The notes under the pieces: generated by a model
Database searches by the model: none
Seen by the model: the letters and a program-made list of their open reading frames with translations, nothing else
What the model was told of the DNA's origin: nothing
From: Alphaproteobacteria bacterium
GTDB taxonomy: Bacteria > Myxococcota_A > UBA796 > GCA-2862545
Reading direction: 5' to 3'
DNA length: 64,000 nucleotides
NCBI GenBank assembly: GCA_020632955.1
Contig: JACKEO010000003.1
Coordinates: 304,812-368,811 of the forward strand
Translations under genes and position numbers: made by a program
Part shown: positions 39,331-47,174 of the stretch, one piece after another
How positions within the stretch are numbered: the first letter of the stretch is position 1
Layout: every line of letters starts with the position of its first letter

Positions 39331-42300
39331 ATGTTCCGGCGCCTGCCCGCACCCGTCGAGCTCGAGGAGGAGGTCCGCCGCCTCTGGGAGACCCACGACG
39401 TCTTCGCACGCTCGCTCACGAAGGAGGCGCCGGCGGGCCCCTGGGTCTTCTACGAGGGCCCGCCCACGGCCAACGGCACGCCCCACAACGGCCACGTCCT
39501 CACGCGCGTGATGAAGGACGTGTTCCCTCGCTTCCGCACGATGCGGGGCCACCGCGTGCTGCGCAAGGCGGGCTGGGACACCCACGGCCTGCCCGTGGAG
39601 GTGGAGGTCGAGAAGCAGCTCGACGTGCACGGCAAGGAGGCCATCGAGGCCTACGGGCTCGAGCGCTTCAACCGCGCCTGCGTCGACAACGTCTTCACCT
39701 ACATCGAGGAGTGGAACGAGCTCACGCGCGACATCGGCATGTGGCTCGACCTCGACGATCCCTACGTCACCTTCCACAAGCCCTACGTGGAGAGCGTGTG
39801 GTGGGCGCTCGCCCGGCTCTTCGACAAGGGCCTGCTCTACCAGGGCCACAAGGTGGTGTGGTGGTGGCCCCAGGGCGGCACCACCCTGTCGGCCGCCGAG
39901 GTGGGTCTCGGGTACAAGACGGTCGACGACCCCGCGGCCACCGTGCGCTTCCGCGACGTCGACGATCCCACGCTGAGCTACCTCGCCTGGACGACCACCC
40001 CGTGGACCCTGCCCAGCAACGTGGCGCTCGCGGTCAACCCCGAGGTCGCGTACGCCGTGTGCGAGGACCCGGAGGGGGGCACCGTGGTGCTCGCCGCCGA
40101 TCTCGCCGCTGCCTACGACCTCGTCCCCCTGCGCACCGTGCAGGGGCGGGAGCTGCTGGGTCGCCGCTACACCCCGGTCTTCGACCTCGGCCCGCTCGCG
40201 GAGCCCGGGGAGGCCTTCGTCGTGGTGCCCGGGTCGCACGTCACCACGAAGAGCGGCACCGGCATCGTCCACACCGCGCCGGCCTACGGCGAGGACGACA
40301 TGCTCGTGCGCCGGGAGCAGGGCCTGGGCATGCTCCAGTGGGTGGGGCCCGACGGCCGCTTCGCCCCGGGCACCGGCGAGCTGGCGGGCCTGTTCTGCAA
40401 GGACGCCGACGGGCCGATCCTCCGCGATCTCAAGGCCCGCGGCCTGCTCTTCCGGCGCGACACCTACCGCCACGAGTACCCCTTCTGCTGGCGTGCCAGC
40501 GACGACCCGCTGATCCAGCTGGCGCGCCCGGCCTGGTTCATCGCCACGAGCACCTTCAAGGACCAGGCGCTGGCCAACAACGCCGCCGTCGACTGGCACC
40601 CCGAGCACATCCGCGAGGGCCGCTTCGGCGACTTCCTCCGGAACAACGTGGACTGGGCCCTGTCGCGCGAGCGCTTCTGGGGCACGCCGCTCAACATCTG
40701 GACCTGCGAGGCCTGCGAGGCGCGGGTGGCGCCCACCTCGCTGGCCGATCTGGCGGGGCGTGGGGCCGAGGGCCTGCGCACCGACGTCGAGGAGCACCTG
40801 CGCGTGCACCGCCCGTGGATCGACGAGGTCACGCTGCCGTGCGCCGCGTGCGGCGGCACGATGCGGCGGGTGCCGGAGGTCATCGACTGCTGGTTCGACT
40901 CGGGCGCGATGCCCTTCGCCCAGCACGGCTTCCCTCACGCCGAGGGCAGCACGGATCGCCTGCGCGAGGCCCTGCCGGCCGACTTCATCTGCGAGGCCAT
41001 CGACCAGACCCGCGGCTGGTTCTACACGCTGCTCATGATCTCCACGCTCGTCTTCGACGACGAGACCTGCGCGGAGCTGGGCCTCGACGCGGTGGGCATG
41101 CCGCGTCCGTACCGGAGCTGCGTGGTGCTCGGTCACGTCACCGATCGGCACGGCTACAAGGAGTCCAAGTCCAAGGGCAACTACACCAGCCCGAACCTGG
41201 TGATGCGCGGGCAGACGTGGCAGCTCGTGCACGTCGATCCGGGGCTGCGTCCGGGCACCCTCGGCCTCAAGCGCGCCCAGGTCGACAGCCTCGAGCTCGG
41301 CGACGAGCCGGTCACGCTCTCCACCGACCGTGAGGGGGGCGTGAGCCTGCAGGCGCGGGTGGTGGCCGCCGAGGTCCCCGGCAAGGACACGGTCTCGCTG
41401 CATCCCGAGGATGCCGCCCGGCTCGGTGTCGTGGCCGACGGGCGGGTCTGGCTCACGCTGCCCGGCGAGCCGCCGGGCGCCGACGCCTTCCGCTGGCTCT
41501 TCTGCTCGGCCTCGCCGCCGTGGCAGAACACGCGCAACGCGCTGCGCACCATCCGCGAGTCGCAGCGCGAGTTCCTGATCCGACTGCGGAACGTCTACCA
41601 GTTCTTCGCGATCTACGCCGACATCGCGGCGGGGCAGGGGGCCTTCGACCCCACGGGGAGCGCGCCGCGCCCGCCGTCGGAGCGCCACCTGCTCGACCGG
41701 TGGATCACCCACCAGCTCCACGCCACCACCGCCAGCGTCACCGAGCACCTCGAGCGCTTCCGCCTGTACGAGGCGAGCCGCGCCCTGCTCGCCTTCGTCG
41801 ACGACCTGTCGAACTGGTACGTCCGGCGCAGCCGGCGCCGCTTCTGGGGCGAGGGGGCCGCCCTCGAGGACGCGGTGTGGACCCTGTACGAGGTGCTCCT
41901 GGCCACGAGCCGGCTCATCGCGCCGATGGTGCCCTTCACGGCCGAGGGGCTGTACCGGGCGCTCACGGTGGAGGTCGGCGTGGGGGATGCCTCCGACAGC
42001 GTCCACCTGGGGCCGTGGCCCGAGGCCGACCCGGCCGCCGCGCAGCCCGAGCTCGCCGCCGACATGGCGCTCGCCCGTCAGGTGGCCAGCCTCGGCCTCG
42101 CGGCCCGCGCGGCCAGCCAGATCAAGGTGCGCCAGCCGCTGCAGGCCATCGACGTGGTGCTCGCCGACCGCGGCCGGGCGCCCGCGCTGGAGGCGCTGTC
42201 CGATCTCGTGCTCGACGAGCTGAACGTGCGGGAGCTGCGCCTCGCCGACGACGCGGCGGCCTTCGTGCAGTTCGAGGTCAAGCCGGACTTCAAGGCCCTG

Positions 42301-42786
42301 GGGCGTCGCCTCGGCAAGAAGGTCAAGCTGCTGGCCCAGGTGCTCTCCGGCATGGACGGCAACGAGGTCAAGCGCCAGCTCGACGCCGGTGGCCTCACGG
42401 TGACCCTGGACGGTGAGGCCGTGCAGCTCGGGCCCGACGACCTCGACGTGCGCGTGCGCGCCGAGGGCGACGTGCAGGCGGCGAGCAGCCCCGAGGCCGT
42501 GGTCGCGCTGCACACCGCCCTCGACGACGACCTGCGCGCCGAGGGCTTCGTGCGCGAGCTCACGAGCCGGGTGCAGGGCCTGCGCAAGGAGGCCGACCTC
42601 GGCTACACCGATCGCATCACCCTCACGGTGTCGGGCGACGCGGTGCACCTCGCGCAGATCGACCGCTTCCGGGGGTGGCTGGAGGCCGAGACGCTGTGCG
42701 TGGGCCTCACGCTCACCGAGGACGGGAGCGGCCAGGTGGTCGAGGTGGACGGGGTGGCCCTGGGCGTGGTGCTGGCGCGGGCCTGA
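39331..42786 (+). CDS. ileS: Isoleucyl-tRNA synthetase with insertion after KMSKS loop
   Basis: Charges tRNA-Ile with isoleucine and edits misactivated valine. At 1151 residues it is long for the family. HIGH motif in PTANGTPHNGHVL; KMSKS region at residues 611-617 (ESKSKGN). WTTTPWTLPSN marks the start of the CP1 editing domain, with GTGIVHTAPAYGEDD inside it. The zinc-like CEACEA and CAACGG pairs near residues 460-510 lie in CP1. Between KMSKS and ADAFRWLF (about residue 717) there are about 100 residues where 15-25 are usual; the extra block ends VSLHPEDAARLGVVADGRVW. Type 2 (eukaryote-like) features such as SPPWQNTRNALRTIRESQRE are present. A perfect hairpin covers the stop codon. Confidence 0.95.
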   Translation: MFRRLPAPVELEEEVRRLWETHDVFARSLTKEAPAGPWVFYEGPPTANGTPHNGHVLTRVMKDVFPRFRTMRGHRVLRKAGWDTHGLPVEVEVEKQLDVHGKEAIEAYGLERFNRACVDNVFTYIEEWNELTRDIGMWLDLDDPYVTFHKPYVESVWWALARLFDKGLLYQGHKVVWWWPQGGTTLSAAEVGLGYKTVDDPAATVRFRDVDDPTLSYLAWTTTPWTLPSNVALAVNPEVAYAVCEDPEGGTVVLAADLAAAYDLVPLRTVQGRELLGRRYTPVFDLGPLAEPGEAFVVVPGSHVTTKSGTGIVHTAPAYGEDDMLVRREQGLGMLQWVGPDGRFAPGTGELAGLFCKDADGPILRDLKARGLLFRRDTYRHEYPFCWRASDDPLIQLARPAWFIATSTFKDQALANNAAVDWHPEHIREGRFGDFLRNNVDWALSRERFWGTPLNIWTCEACEARVAPTSLADLAGRGAEGLRTDVEEHLRVHRPWIDEVTLPCAACGGTMRRVPEVIDCWFDSGAMPFAQHGFPHAEGSTDRLREALPADFICEAIDQTRGWFYTLLMISTLVFDDETCAELGLDAVGMPRPYRSCVVLGHVTDRHGYKESKSKGNYTSPNLVMRGQTWQLVHVDPGLRPGTLGLKRAQVDSLELGDEPVTLSTDREGGVSLQARVVAAEVPGKDTVSLHPEDAARLGVVADGRVWLTLPGEPPGADAFRWLFCSASPPWQNTRNALRTIRESQREFLIRLRNVYQFFAIYADIAAGQGAFDPTGSAPRPPSERHLLDRWITHQLHATTASVTEHLERFRLYEASRALLAFVDDLSNWYVRRSRRRFWGEGAALEDAVWTLYEVLLATSRLIAPMVPFTAEGLYRALTVEVGVGDASDSVHLGPWPEADPAAAQPELAADMALARQVASLGLAARAASQIKVRQPLQAIDVVLADRGRAPALEALSDLVLDELNVRELRLADDAAAFVQFEVKPDFKALGRRLGKKVKLLAQVLSGMDGNEVKRQLDAGGLTVTLDGEAVQLGPDDLDVRVRAEGDVQAASSPEAVVALHTALDDDLRAEGFVRELTSRVQGLRKEADLGYTDRITLTVSGDAVHLAQIDRFRGWLEAETLCVGLTLTEDGSGQVVEVDGVALGVVLARA

Positions 42787-42800
42787 TCCCGCGCCAGCAC
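42769..42800 (+). terminator. Hairpin spanning the ileS stop codon
   Basis: A perfect 13-bp stem (42769-42781 with 42788-42800; GTGCTGGCGCGGG and its complement) and a 6-nt loop CCTGAT containing the TGA. It lies between ileS and the convergent hsp20 gene. There is no T-run, so it is either an intrinsic terminator of the GC-rich kind or a 3' stabiliser. Confidence 0.55.
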
Positions 42801-42816
42801 GCCCCGGCCGCGTCGA

Positions 42817-43200
42817 TCAGCCCACGCGCACCGTGATGGTGCGGGCGCGCGTCTCGGCGCGTCGCGGCAGGTCGAGCGTGAGCACGCCGTGCCGCAGCGC
42901 GGCCTGGATGCCGGCGCCGTCCACGGTGTCGGGCAGGCGGAAGCTGCGACGGAAGCCTCGCTCGGGGCGGTCGGAGCGCTGGGCGCTCACCTCGAGCACG
43001 GCGTCCTCGACGCGGACCGTGAGGCCCTCGGCGCGGACGCCGGGCAGGTCGAGCAGCAGGCGCAGCTCGCCGTCCTTGTCGAGGACGTCGACGCTGGGGA
43101 CCACCCAGTGCTGCACGGGCGTGCGCGCCTCGGTGGCCTCCACCGGGGGGGTGGGCGTGGTCTCGGTCAGGGTCTCGGGGGGGGTGTCGATCTGGGACAT
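42817..43200 (-). CDS. Hsp20/alpha-crystallin family small heat shock protein
   Basis: A 127-residue small chaperone that would hold unfolding proteins without ATP. The alpha-crystallin domain runs from about residue 33: VPSVDVLDKDGELRLLLDLP, GLTVRVEDAVLEVSAQR and the signature HGVLTLDLPRR. A Pro/Thr-rich N-terminal arm precedes it. Second of two tandem Hsp20 genes; GGAGG is 5 nt before the ATG and the gap to the first is 46 bp. Confidence 0.9.
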   Translation of the reverse strand: MSQIDTPPETLTETTPTPPVEATEARTPVQHWVVPSVDVLDKDGELRLLLDLPGVRAEGLTVRVEDAVLEVSAQRSDRPERGFRRSFRLPDTVDGAGIQAALRHGVLTLDLPRRAETRARTITVRVG

Positions 43201-43246
43201 GACGTCCTCCGGGGAGGGTGGGGAGAGGGGTGCGGGTGCGTGAGGA

Positions 43247-43711
43247 TCAGCCCTCGAGCACCGGGACGGTGACGACCTGGGGTCCGCGGCGCGGGACGCG
43301 CAGCGTGAGGACCCCGTCCACGAGGCGTGCCTCGACGCCGTCGGCGTCGACCGGACGGCCGAACCGGAAGGAGCGCTCGAAGCGCCAGCGCGCCCGCTCG
43401 GTGCGCACGGCCTGCCAGCCCTCGGCCGGGGCCTGGCCGTCGAAGCCGCCCTTCACCGTGAGCACGCCGTCCTCGAAGGCCACCTCGAGACCCTCGGGGT
43501 CGAGCCCGGGCACGTCGGCCGACAGGGTCCAGCCCGCGTCGGTCTCCTCGACCTCGAAGCGCGGGAAGTAGCGACCCGCCTGGTGCGTGAGCCCGTGGCG
43601 GCCGTCGAGCCCGCGCCCGGCACCGAACATCGCGTCGGCGCGCCGGAAGGCCTCGTCGAAGACCGAGTCCACCTCAGCCAGGATCGAACGGGGAAAGTGC
43701 AGCTGTGTCAT
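43247..43711 (-). CDS. Hsp20/alpha-crystallin family small heat shock protein
   Basis: A 154-residue small heat shock protein. N-terminal arm with LHFPRSILAEVDSVFDEAFR; alpha-crystallin domain from about residue 48 (PRFEVEETDAGWTLSADVPG, LEVAFEDGVLTVKGGFDG) ending in VDGVLTLRVPRRGPQ. GGAGG lies 4 nt before the ATG. It is only loosely similar to the second copy, so the pair may form hetero-oligomers rather than being a recent duplicate. A TTGACG hexamer (43781-43776, minus strand) upstream could be a -35 but no matching -10 is convincing. Confidence 0.9.
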   Translation of the reverse strand: MTQLHFPRSILAEVDSVFDEAFRRADAMFGAGRGLDGRHGLTHQAGRYFPRFEVEETDAGWTLSADVPGLDPEGLEVAFEDGVLTVKGGFDGQAPAEGWQAVRTERARWRFERSFRFGRPVDADGVEARLVDGVLTLRVPRRGPQVVTVPVLEG

Positions 43712-43800
43712 GGGACCTCCGTGCAGTGCGAGGCCGCAGCCTCGGGTGCCGGAAGCGTGAGCACAGCGTGGCGGGCGTCAAGCGGGGGGGCGGGATCGGC

Positions 43801-44075
43801 AGCCGCCACAGAGGCACAGAGGGCGCAGAGGGGTGCACAGAGCATGGACCCCGCGGCGGGTCCGACCTGCCGCGGCAGATCGACCCTTTCCTCTGTGCCT
43901 CGGACGCGGCCGACGCCCACTGGGCGGACCACGAAAACGTCTGCGCGACCGCGCAAGCGGGCGCCCACCGCCCCGTCGGCCCGCCCCGACACCCCCTGAG
44001 TCACAGAGCCGAACCCGGGTCGCCCCGCCTCCCCTCTGTGCACCCCTCTGCGCCCTCTGTGCCTCTGTGGCGGCT
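43801..44075. repeat. CACAGAGG inverted-repeat element, copy 2
   Basis: A 275-bp element bounded by a perfect 42-bp inverted repeat (43801-43842 and 44034-44075) made of CACAGAGG-type units. The 191-bp interior has no supported gene and differs from copy 1. GATCG occurs at both flanks, a possible short target duplication but not proven. It ends 13 bp before the stop codon of the unknown gene at 44089. Confidence 0.82.
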
Positions 44076-44088
44076 GATCGACGCTTCT

Positions 44089-45159
44089 CTACTGCGCCGG
44101 GTCGAAGATCTCCTCCCACAGCGCATCCGCCCGCTTCCTCCCCACCCGGGTCTCCTGGCTGAACCACTGCCACAGGGCGGGGACGTCGGTGGACTCGGGG
44201 GCGGGCGTGAGGCTCACGACCAGGGGATGCTCGGCCTCGTCCACGAAGCGGCCGCCGAGGAAGCGGTACACCTGGGCGAGGGCGCGGGTGGCGTCGCTGT
44301 CGCCTTCGGCGTTCAGGGCGGCCTTCAGGGCGACGGCGATCGAGTCCTCGGCGGCGCCGAGGGGGGGCAGGATCGAGTGCTGCGGGAGCTGGGCGAGGTG
44401 GGTGCCCAGCTCGAAGAGGCTCACGAGCAGCGGCAGGTCGCGCCCGGCGTCCTCCTTCGACAGCGCCATCGCCGTGTCGACCCAGTCCTCCACGCGGTCG
44501 CGGATGGCCGGGTTGAGGCGGTCGAGGACCCACCGGAGCTGACCGCGCTCCAGCTGCGCCATGAGCTCGGTGGGGGAGCACGTGGCGGGCAGGGGATCGC
44601 GCGCGTCCTGCACGCGGCCGGAGAGCCAGCGGGTGATCGGCTCGCCGCGGCCTCCCGACATCGCCCGACCCGCGCGCAGCGCCAGGGCCATGCGGAGGAG
44701 CGGCGGCGCGGGGGCACCGAAGAGCACGTCGAGCACGGCGGGGTCGGGCGAGACGCCCAGCGCCTCGAGCACGCGGCGCAGCCCCTTGGCGAGCTCGCGG
44801 GCCGGCACGCGCGGGTCGCGGGACAGGGCCACGTAGGCGCGCGTGGCGGGGTGGCAGCCCTCGCCGGTGCGATCGACCAGGAACCAGCCACCCGTGCCGT
44901 GCGGCGTGGCGCTGACGAGCACCGGCGCACCGGGCGGGCCGGGGACCACCACGGTGGCGCCGCTGCCCAGGTCACGGCCCACGCCGCAGCTCGCCATCAC
45001 CGGCGCATAGACCACGGCCGGGCCGGGCACCGGCGTGATGTCGTCCTCGACGCCCACGATCGACACCGAGAGCTGGAAGCCGAGCTGCCGGGCGCGCGTG
45101 AGCAGCATGATGCCCGCGGTGAGCGCGCTCGGGCTGGTGCCGGTGAGGGCGACGTCCAT
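44089..45159 (-). CDS. Unknown protein, partner of KptA-like/Nudix fusion
   Basis: A 356-residue protein I do not recognise. N-terminal part: MDVALTGTSPSALTAGIMLL, then FQLSVSIVGVEDDITPVPGP and GVGRDLGSGATVVVPGPPGA, a pattern suggestive of a nucleotide- or phosphate-binding alpha/beta fold. The rest is helical (VPARELAKGLRRVLEALGVS, IRDRVEDWVDTAMALSKEDA). No signal peptide. GAGGA lies about 6 nt before the ATG. It follows the KptA-like/Nudix gene by 30 bp, so the two are probably one operon. An inverted-repeat element lies just beyond its 3' end. Confidence 0.65.
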   Translation of the reverse strand: MDVALTGTSPSALTAGIMLLTRARQLGFQLSVSIVGVEDDITPVPGPAVVYAPVMASCGVGRDLGSGATVVVPGPPGAPVLVSATPHGTGGWFLVDRTGEGCHPATRAYVALSRDPRVPARELAKGLRRVLEALGVSPDPAVLDVLFGAPAPPLLRMALALRAGRAMSGGRGEPITRWLSGRVQDARDPLPATCSPTELMAQLERGQLRWVLDRLNPAIRDRVEDWVDTAMALSKEDAGRDLPLLVSLFELGTHLAQLPQHSILPPLGAAEDSIAVALKAALNAEGDSDATRALAQVYRFLGGRFVDEAEHPLVVSLTPAPESTDVPALWQWFSQETRVGRKRADALWEEIFDPAQ

Positions 45160-45189
45160 CCCGTTCCTCGGGGTGCCGTGGGGGGGTGC

Positions 45190-46251
45190 TCAGTCCCCGA
45201 CGGTCGCGTCGGGATGGACGGCGTCGGGCGCGAGTCCGTAACGAGCCACCAGATCGCGCGCCCGCCACATCAGGGGCTGCAGACTCGAGTGCGTGACGGC
45301 CGCCACGGCCTCGTCGGCGGTGAACCACTGGACGTCGCCGATCCCCTCGGCGCTGGCGGGGTCGAAGGCGCCGAGCTCGCCCACCGGCTCCATCAGGTAG
45401 AGGAAGATCGTCTTGAGGCGCGGCTCCGGCCCCGGGGCGAGGAAGCCGTAGCGCACGTCGCCGACGTGGCGGAGCAGGCGGAAGTCCACGTCGACGCCCA
45501 TCTCCTCCTGCACCTCACGCACCGCGGCGTCCTCGGGGCTCTCGCCGGGCTCGAGCTTGCCCTTCGCCACCTCCCAGGTGGTGCCCGATCGCCGGGTCAC
45601 GCGGATGAGGGCGAAGCGGATGCGGCCGTCGGGGTCGCGACGGGCGGGGATGCCGCCGGCCGACCACTGCTCCGCGTAGCCGGGACGGAGGTTCAGCAGG
45701 TGACGGGCCGGGATCGGCGTGGCGGTGAACAGGTCGTGGGAGCGGGTGCGGCTGAAGCGCACGCCAGCGCGCCGTGCCCGCACGGCGTCGACCACCAGCA
45801 CCCGGGGCTCGCCGTCGAGGCGGTGCGCGGCGCGCCAGGCCTGGTCCTCCGAGGCCGACATCACCAGGCGCCGCGACGCCGGTGCGCCCAGCAGATCGAG
45901 GTCGACGGCGCGCTGCACGCCGGCCGACGTGGTGGCGTGGAAGAGGATGTCGGGCACCGCGGGCAGCCGGGCGCGCTGGTGCATGCGGATGAAGGTGCCG
46001 CGCACCTCGAAGCGCTGCAGGCGGTGGCCCACCTTCAGCACCTGCTCGGACCGCACCTCGAGGCACAGCTCGGTGGAGGCGGCCACCACCACGTCGTCCA
46101 CGGCCACCCAGCCTTCGCGATCGGCCCGCAGCCCGTGGGCACCGCGGGCCTGGAGGAGTCGATGGAGGGTGCGGACGAGCTGGTGGGGATCGGGAGGATC
46201 AGGGGGCGCCACGGCGAGCGGTCCCGAGGTGTCGACGGGATCGGGTATCAC
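45190..46251 (-). CDS. KptA/Tpt1-like domain fused to Nudix hydrolase
   Basis: A 353-residue fusion. Residues about 25-190 follow the fold order of RNA 2'-phosphotransferase KptA/Tpt1: GLRADREGWVAVDDVV, LQRFEVRGTFIRMHQ, VPDILFHATTS, RRLVMSASEDQAWRAAHRLD, PRVLVVDAVRARRAGVRF and ATPIPARHLLNL. The His of HxT (FHAT) and the Arg of IR are kept. The early RH pair, the QGH and the HLS histidine are changed, so activity is uncertain. Residues about 205-340 are a Nudix hydrolase with a perfect Nudix box (residues 231-253, GKLEPGESPEDAAVREVQEE then MGV). Tpt1 makes ADP-ribose cyclic phosphate, a conceivable Nudix substrate; that link is inference. GTG start with weak ribosome site. Confidence 0.75.
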   Translation of the reverse strand: MIPDPVDTSGPLAVAPPDPPDPHQLVRTLHRLLQARGAHGLRADREGWVAVDDVVVAASTELCLEVRSEQVLKVGHRLQRFEVRGTFIRMHQRARLPAVPDILFHATTSAGVQRAVDLDLLGAPASRRLVMSASEDQAWRAAHRLDGEPRVLVVDAVRARRAGVRFSRTRSHDLFTATPIPARHLLNLRPGYAEQWSAGGIPARRDPDGRIRFALIRVTRRSGTTWEVAKGKLEPGESPEDAAVREVQEEMGVDVDFRLLRHVGDVRYGFLAPGPEPRLKTIFLYLMEPVGELGAFDPASAEGIGDVQWFTADEAVAAVTHSSLQPLMWRARDLVARYGLAPDAVHPDATVGD

Positions 46252-46328
46252 GGGCGATCCGGGCGGGCTCCCGCGCGCGGAGCGGGACGGGTCGGCCCGT
46301 TCCGCCCACGCGGGACGGCGCGGTGACC

Positions 46329-47174
46329 TCAGCCCCCCTTGTGGGTCCTGCGGTCGACGCCCCGGCCCGAGGGGTCCACCAGCTCCACCGTCTCGCCCTC
46401 GTCGGCGTACACGGGCACCGCGCTGCCGAGGTGCACCACGAGCTGGCGGGCCGGGTCGGCCTGGAGCAGGCCCACCCCGGCGAGCACCTTCACCGTGTGC
46501 CCCGCCGGGACGACCAGGGACGGCAGCGGGAGCACCTGGTTCGTCGCGCGCGTGCGCACGGCCCAGCCCGTGAGATCGACGGGCCCGGGCCCCACGTTCG
46601 CCACGCGCAGGTACTCGCCGTTGACGTTGTCCTCGTCGGGCCCGGGGGCGTTGGCGTGGAAGGAGGTGATGTGCAGCGGCGCCTGGTAGGCCTCGGTGGT
46701 CCAGATGCCACGACGCGCCGCGCGGGCCCGCTCCTGCGCGGCGAGCAGGGGAGCGATGTCGGTGGGGTCGGGCGGGATCACGAAGACGTGGGCCAGCCCG
46801 GCCTCGAGGAGCCCGAGCGACAGGTCGCCCTCCGGCGTGGACACGCCGGCGACGAGGCGGCCGTACCCGTCCCTGCCGTCCGGGCTGGGGTCGAGGGTGA
46901 CGACCTGACGGTGCACCATGCGCTCGGTGAAGGCACGGGCCTCGTCCGAGAAGGGCTCATGGGGCTTCAGCTCGGGCGTGTTGACCCAGCGGAGGCGGAC
47001 CTTGTCGCCGTTCTCCAGCGTCATCGTGTCGCCGTCGTACACCGAGATGACGAGGGCCTGGGGCGCTTCCGCGCGCTCCTGCGTGGCCACGGTGGCGTCG
47101 GCGGCGGGTGGCGCACCGAGGGCGGAGGCGGGGAGCAGCGCGAGCAGCATCCAGACGGGCAGCGGACGCGTCAT
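46329..47174 (-). CDS. Secreted thermonuclease (SNase) with lamin-tail domain
   Basis: A 281-residue exported protein. Signal peptide MTRPLPVWMLLALLPASALG. SNase-like domain, residues about 45-165: VISVYDGDTMTLENGDKVRL, RWVNTPELKPHEPFSDEARA, DPSPDGRDGYGRLVAGV and HVFVIPP. The catalytic Arg/Glu/Asp positions appear in VRLRWVNTPE and DGYGRL. The C-terminal 100 residues resemble a lamin-tail domain (GEYLRVANVGPGPVDLTGWA, VPAGHTVKVLAGVG), often found on secreted nucleases. The ATG overlaps the stop of the protease-like gene (ATGA). Confidence 0.87.
   Translation of the reverse strand: MTRPLPVWMLLALLPASALGAPPAADATVATQERAEAPQALVISVYDGDTMTLENGDKVRLRWVNTPELKPHEPFSDEARAFTERMVHRQVVTLDPSPDGRDGYGRLVAGVSTPEGDLSLGLLEAGLAHVFVIPPDPTDIAPLLAAQERARAARRGIWTTEAYQAPLHITSFHANAPGPDEDNVNGEYLRVANVGPGPVDLTGWAVRTRATNQVLPLPSLVVPAGHTVKVLAGVGLLQADPARQLVVHLGSAVPVYADEGETVELVDPSGRGVDRRTHKGG

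Noticed and set aside
39277..42648. Open frame of over 1100 codons antisense to ileS
   Set aside because: A by-product of G/C-rich third positions. The sense strand has a full IleRS with all motifs; the antisense product is low-complexity His/Leu/Ala/Gly-rich.
43705..46326. Long plus-strand open frame across the inverted-repeat element and two minus-strand genes
   Set aside because: It runs through both repeat arms and opposite-strand genes with a Nudix box; its product is low-complexity.
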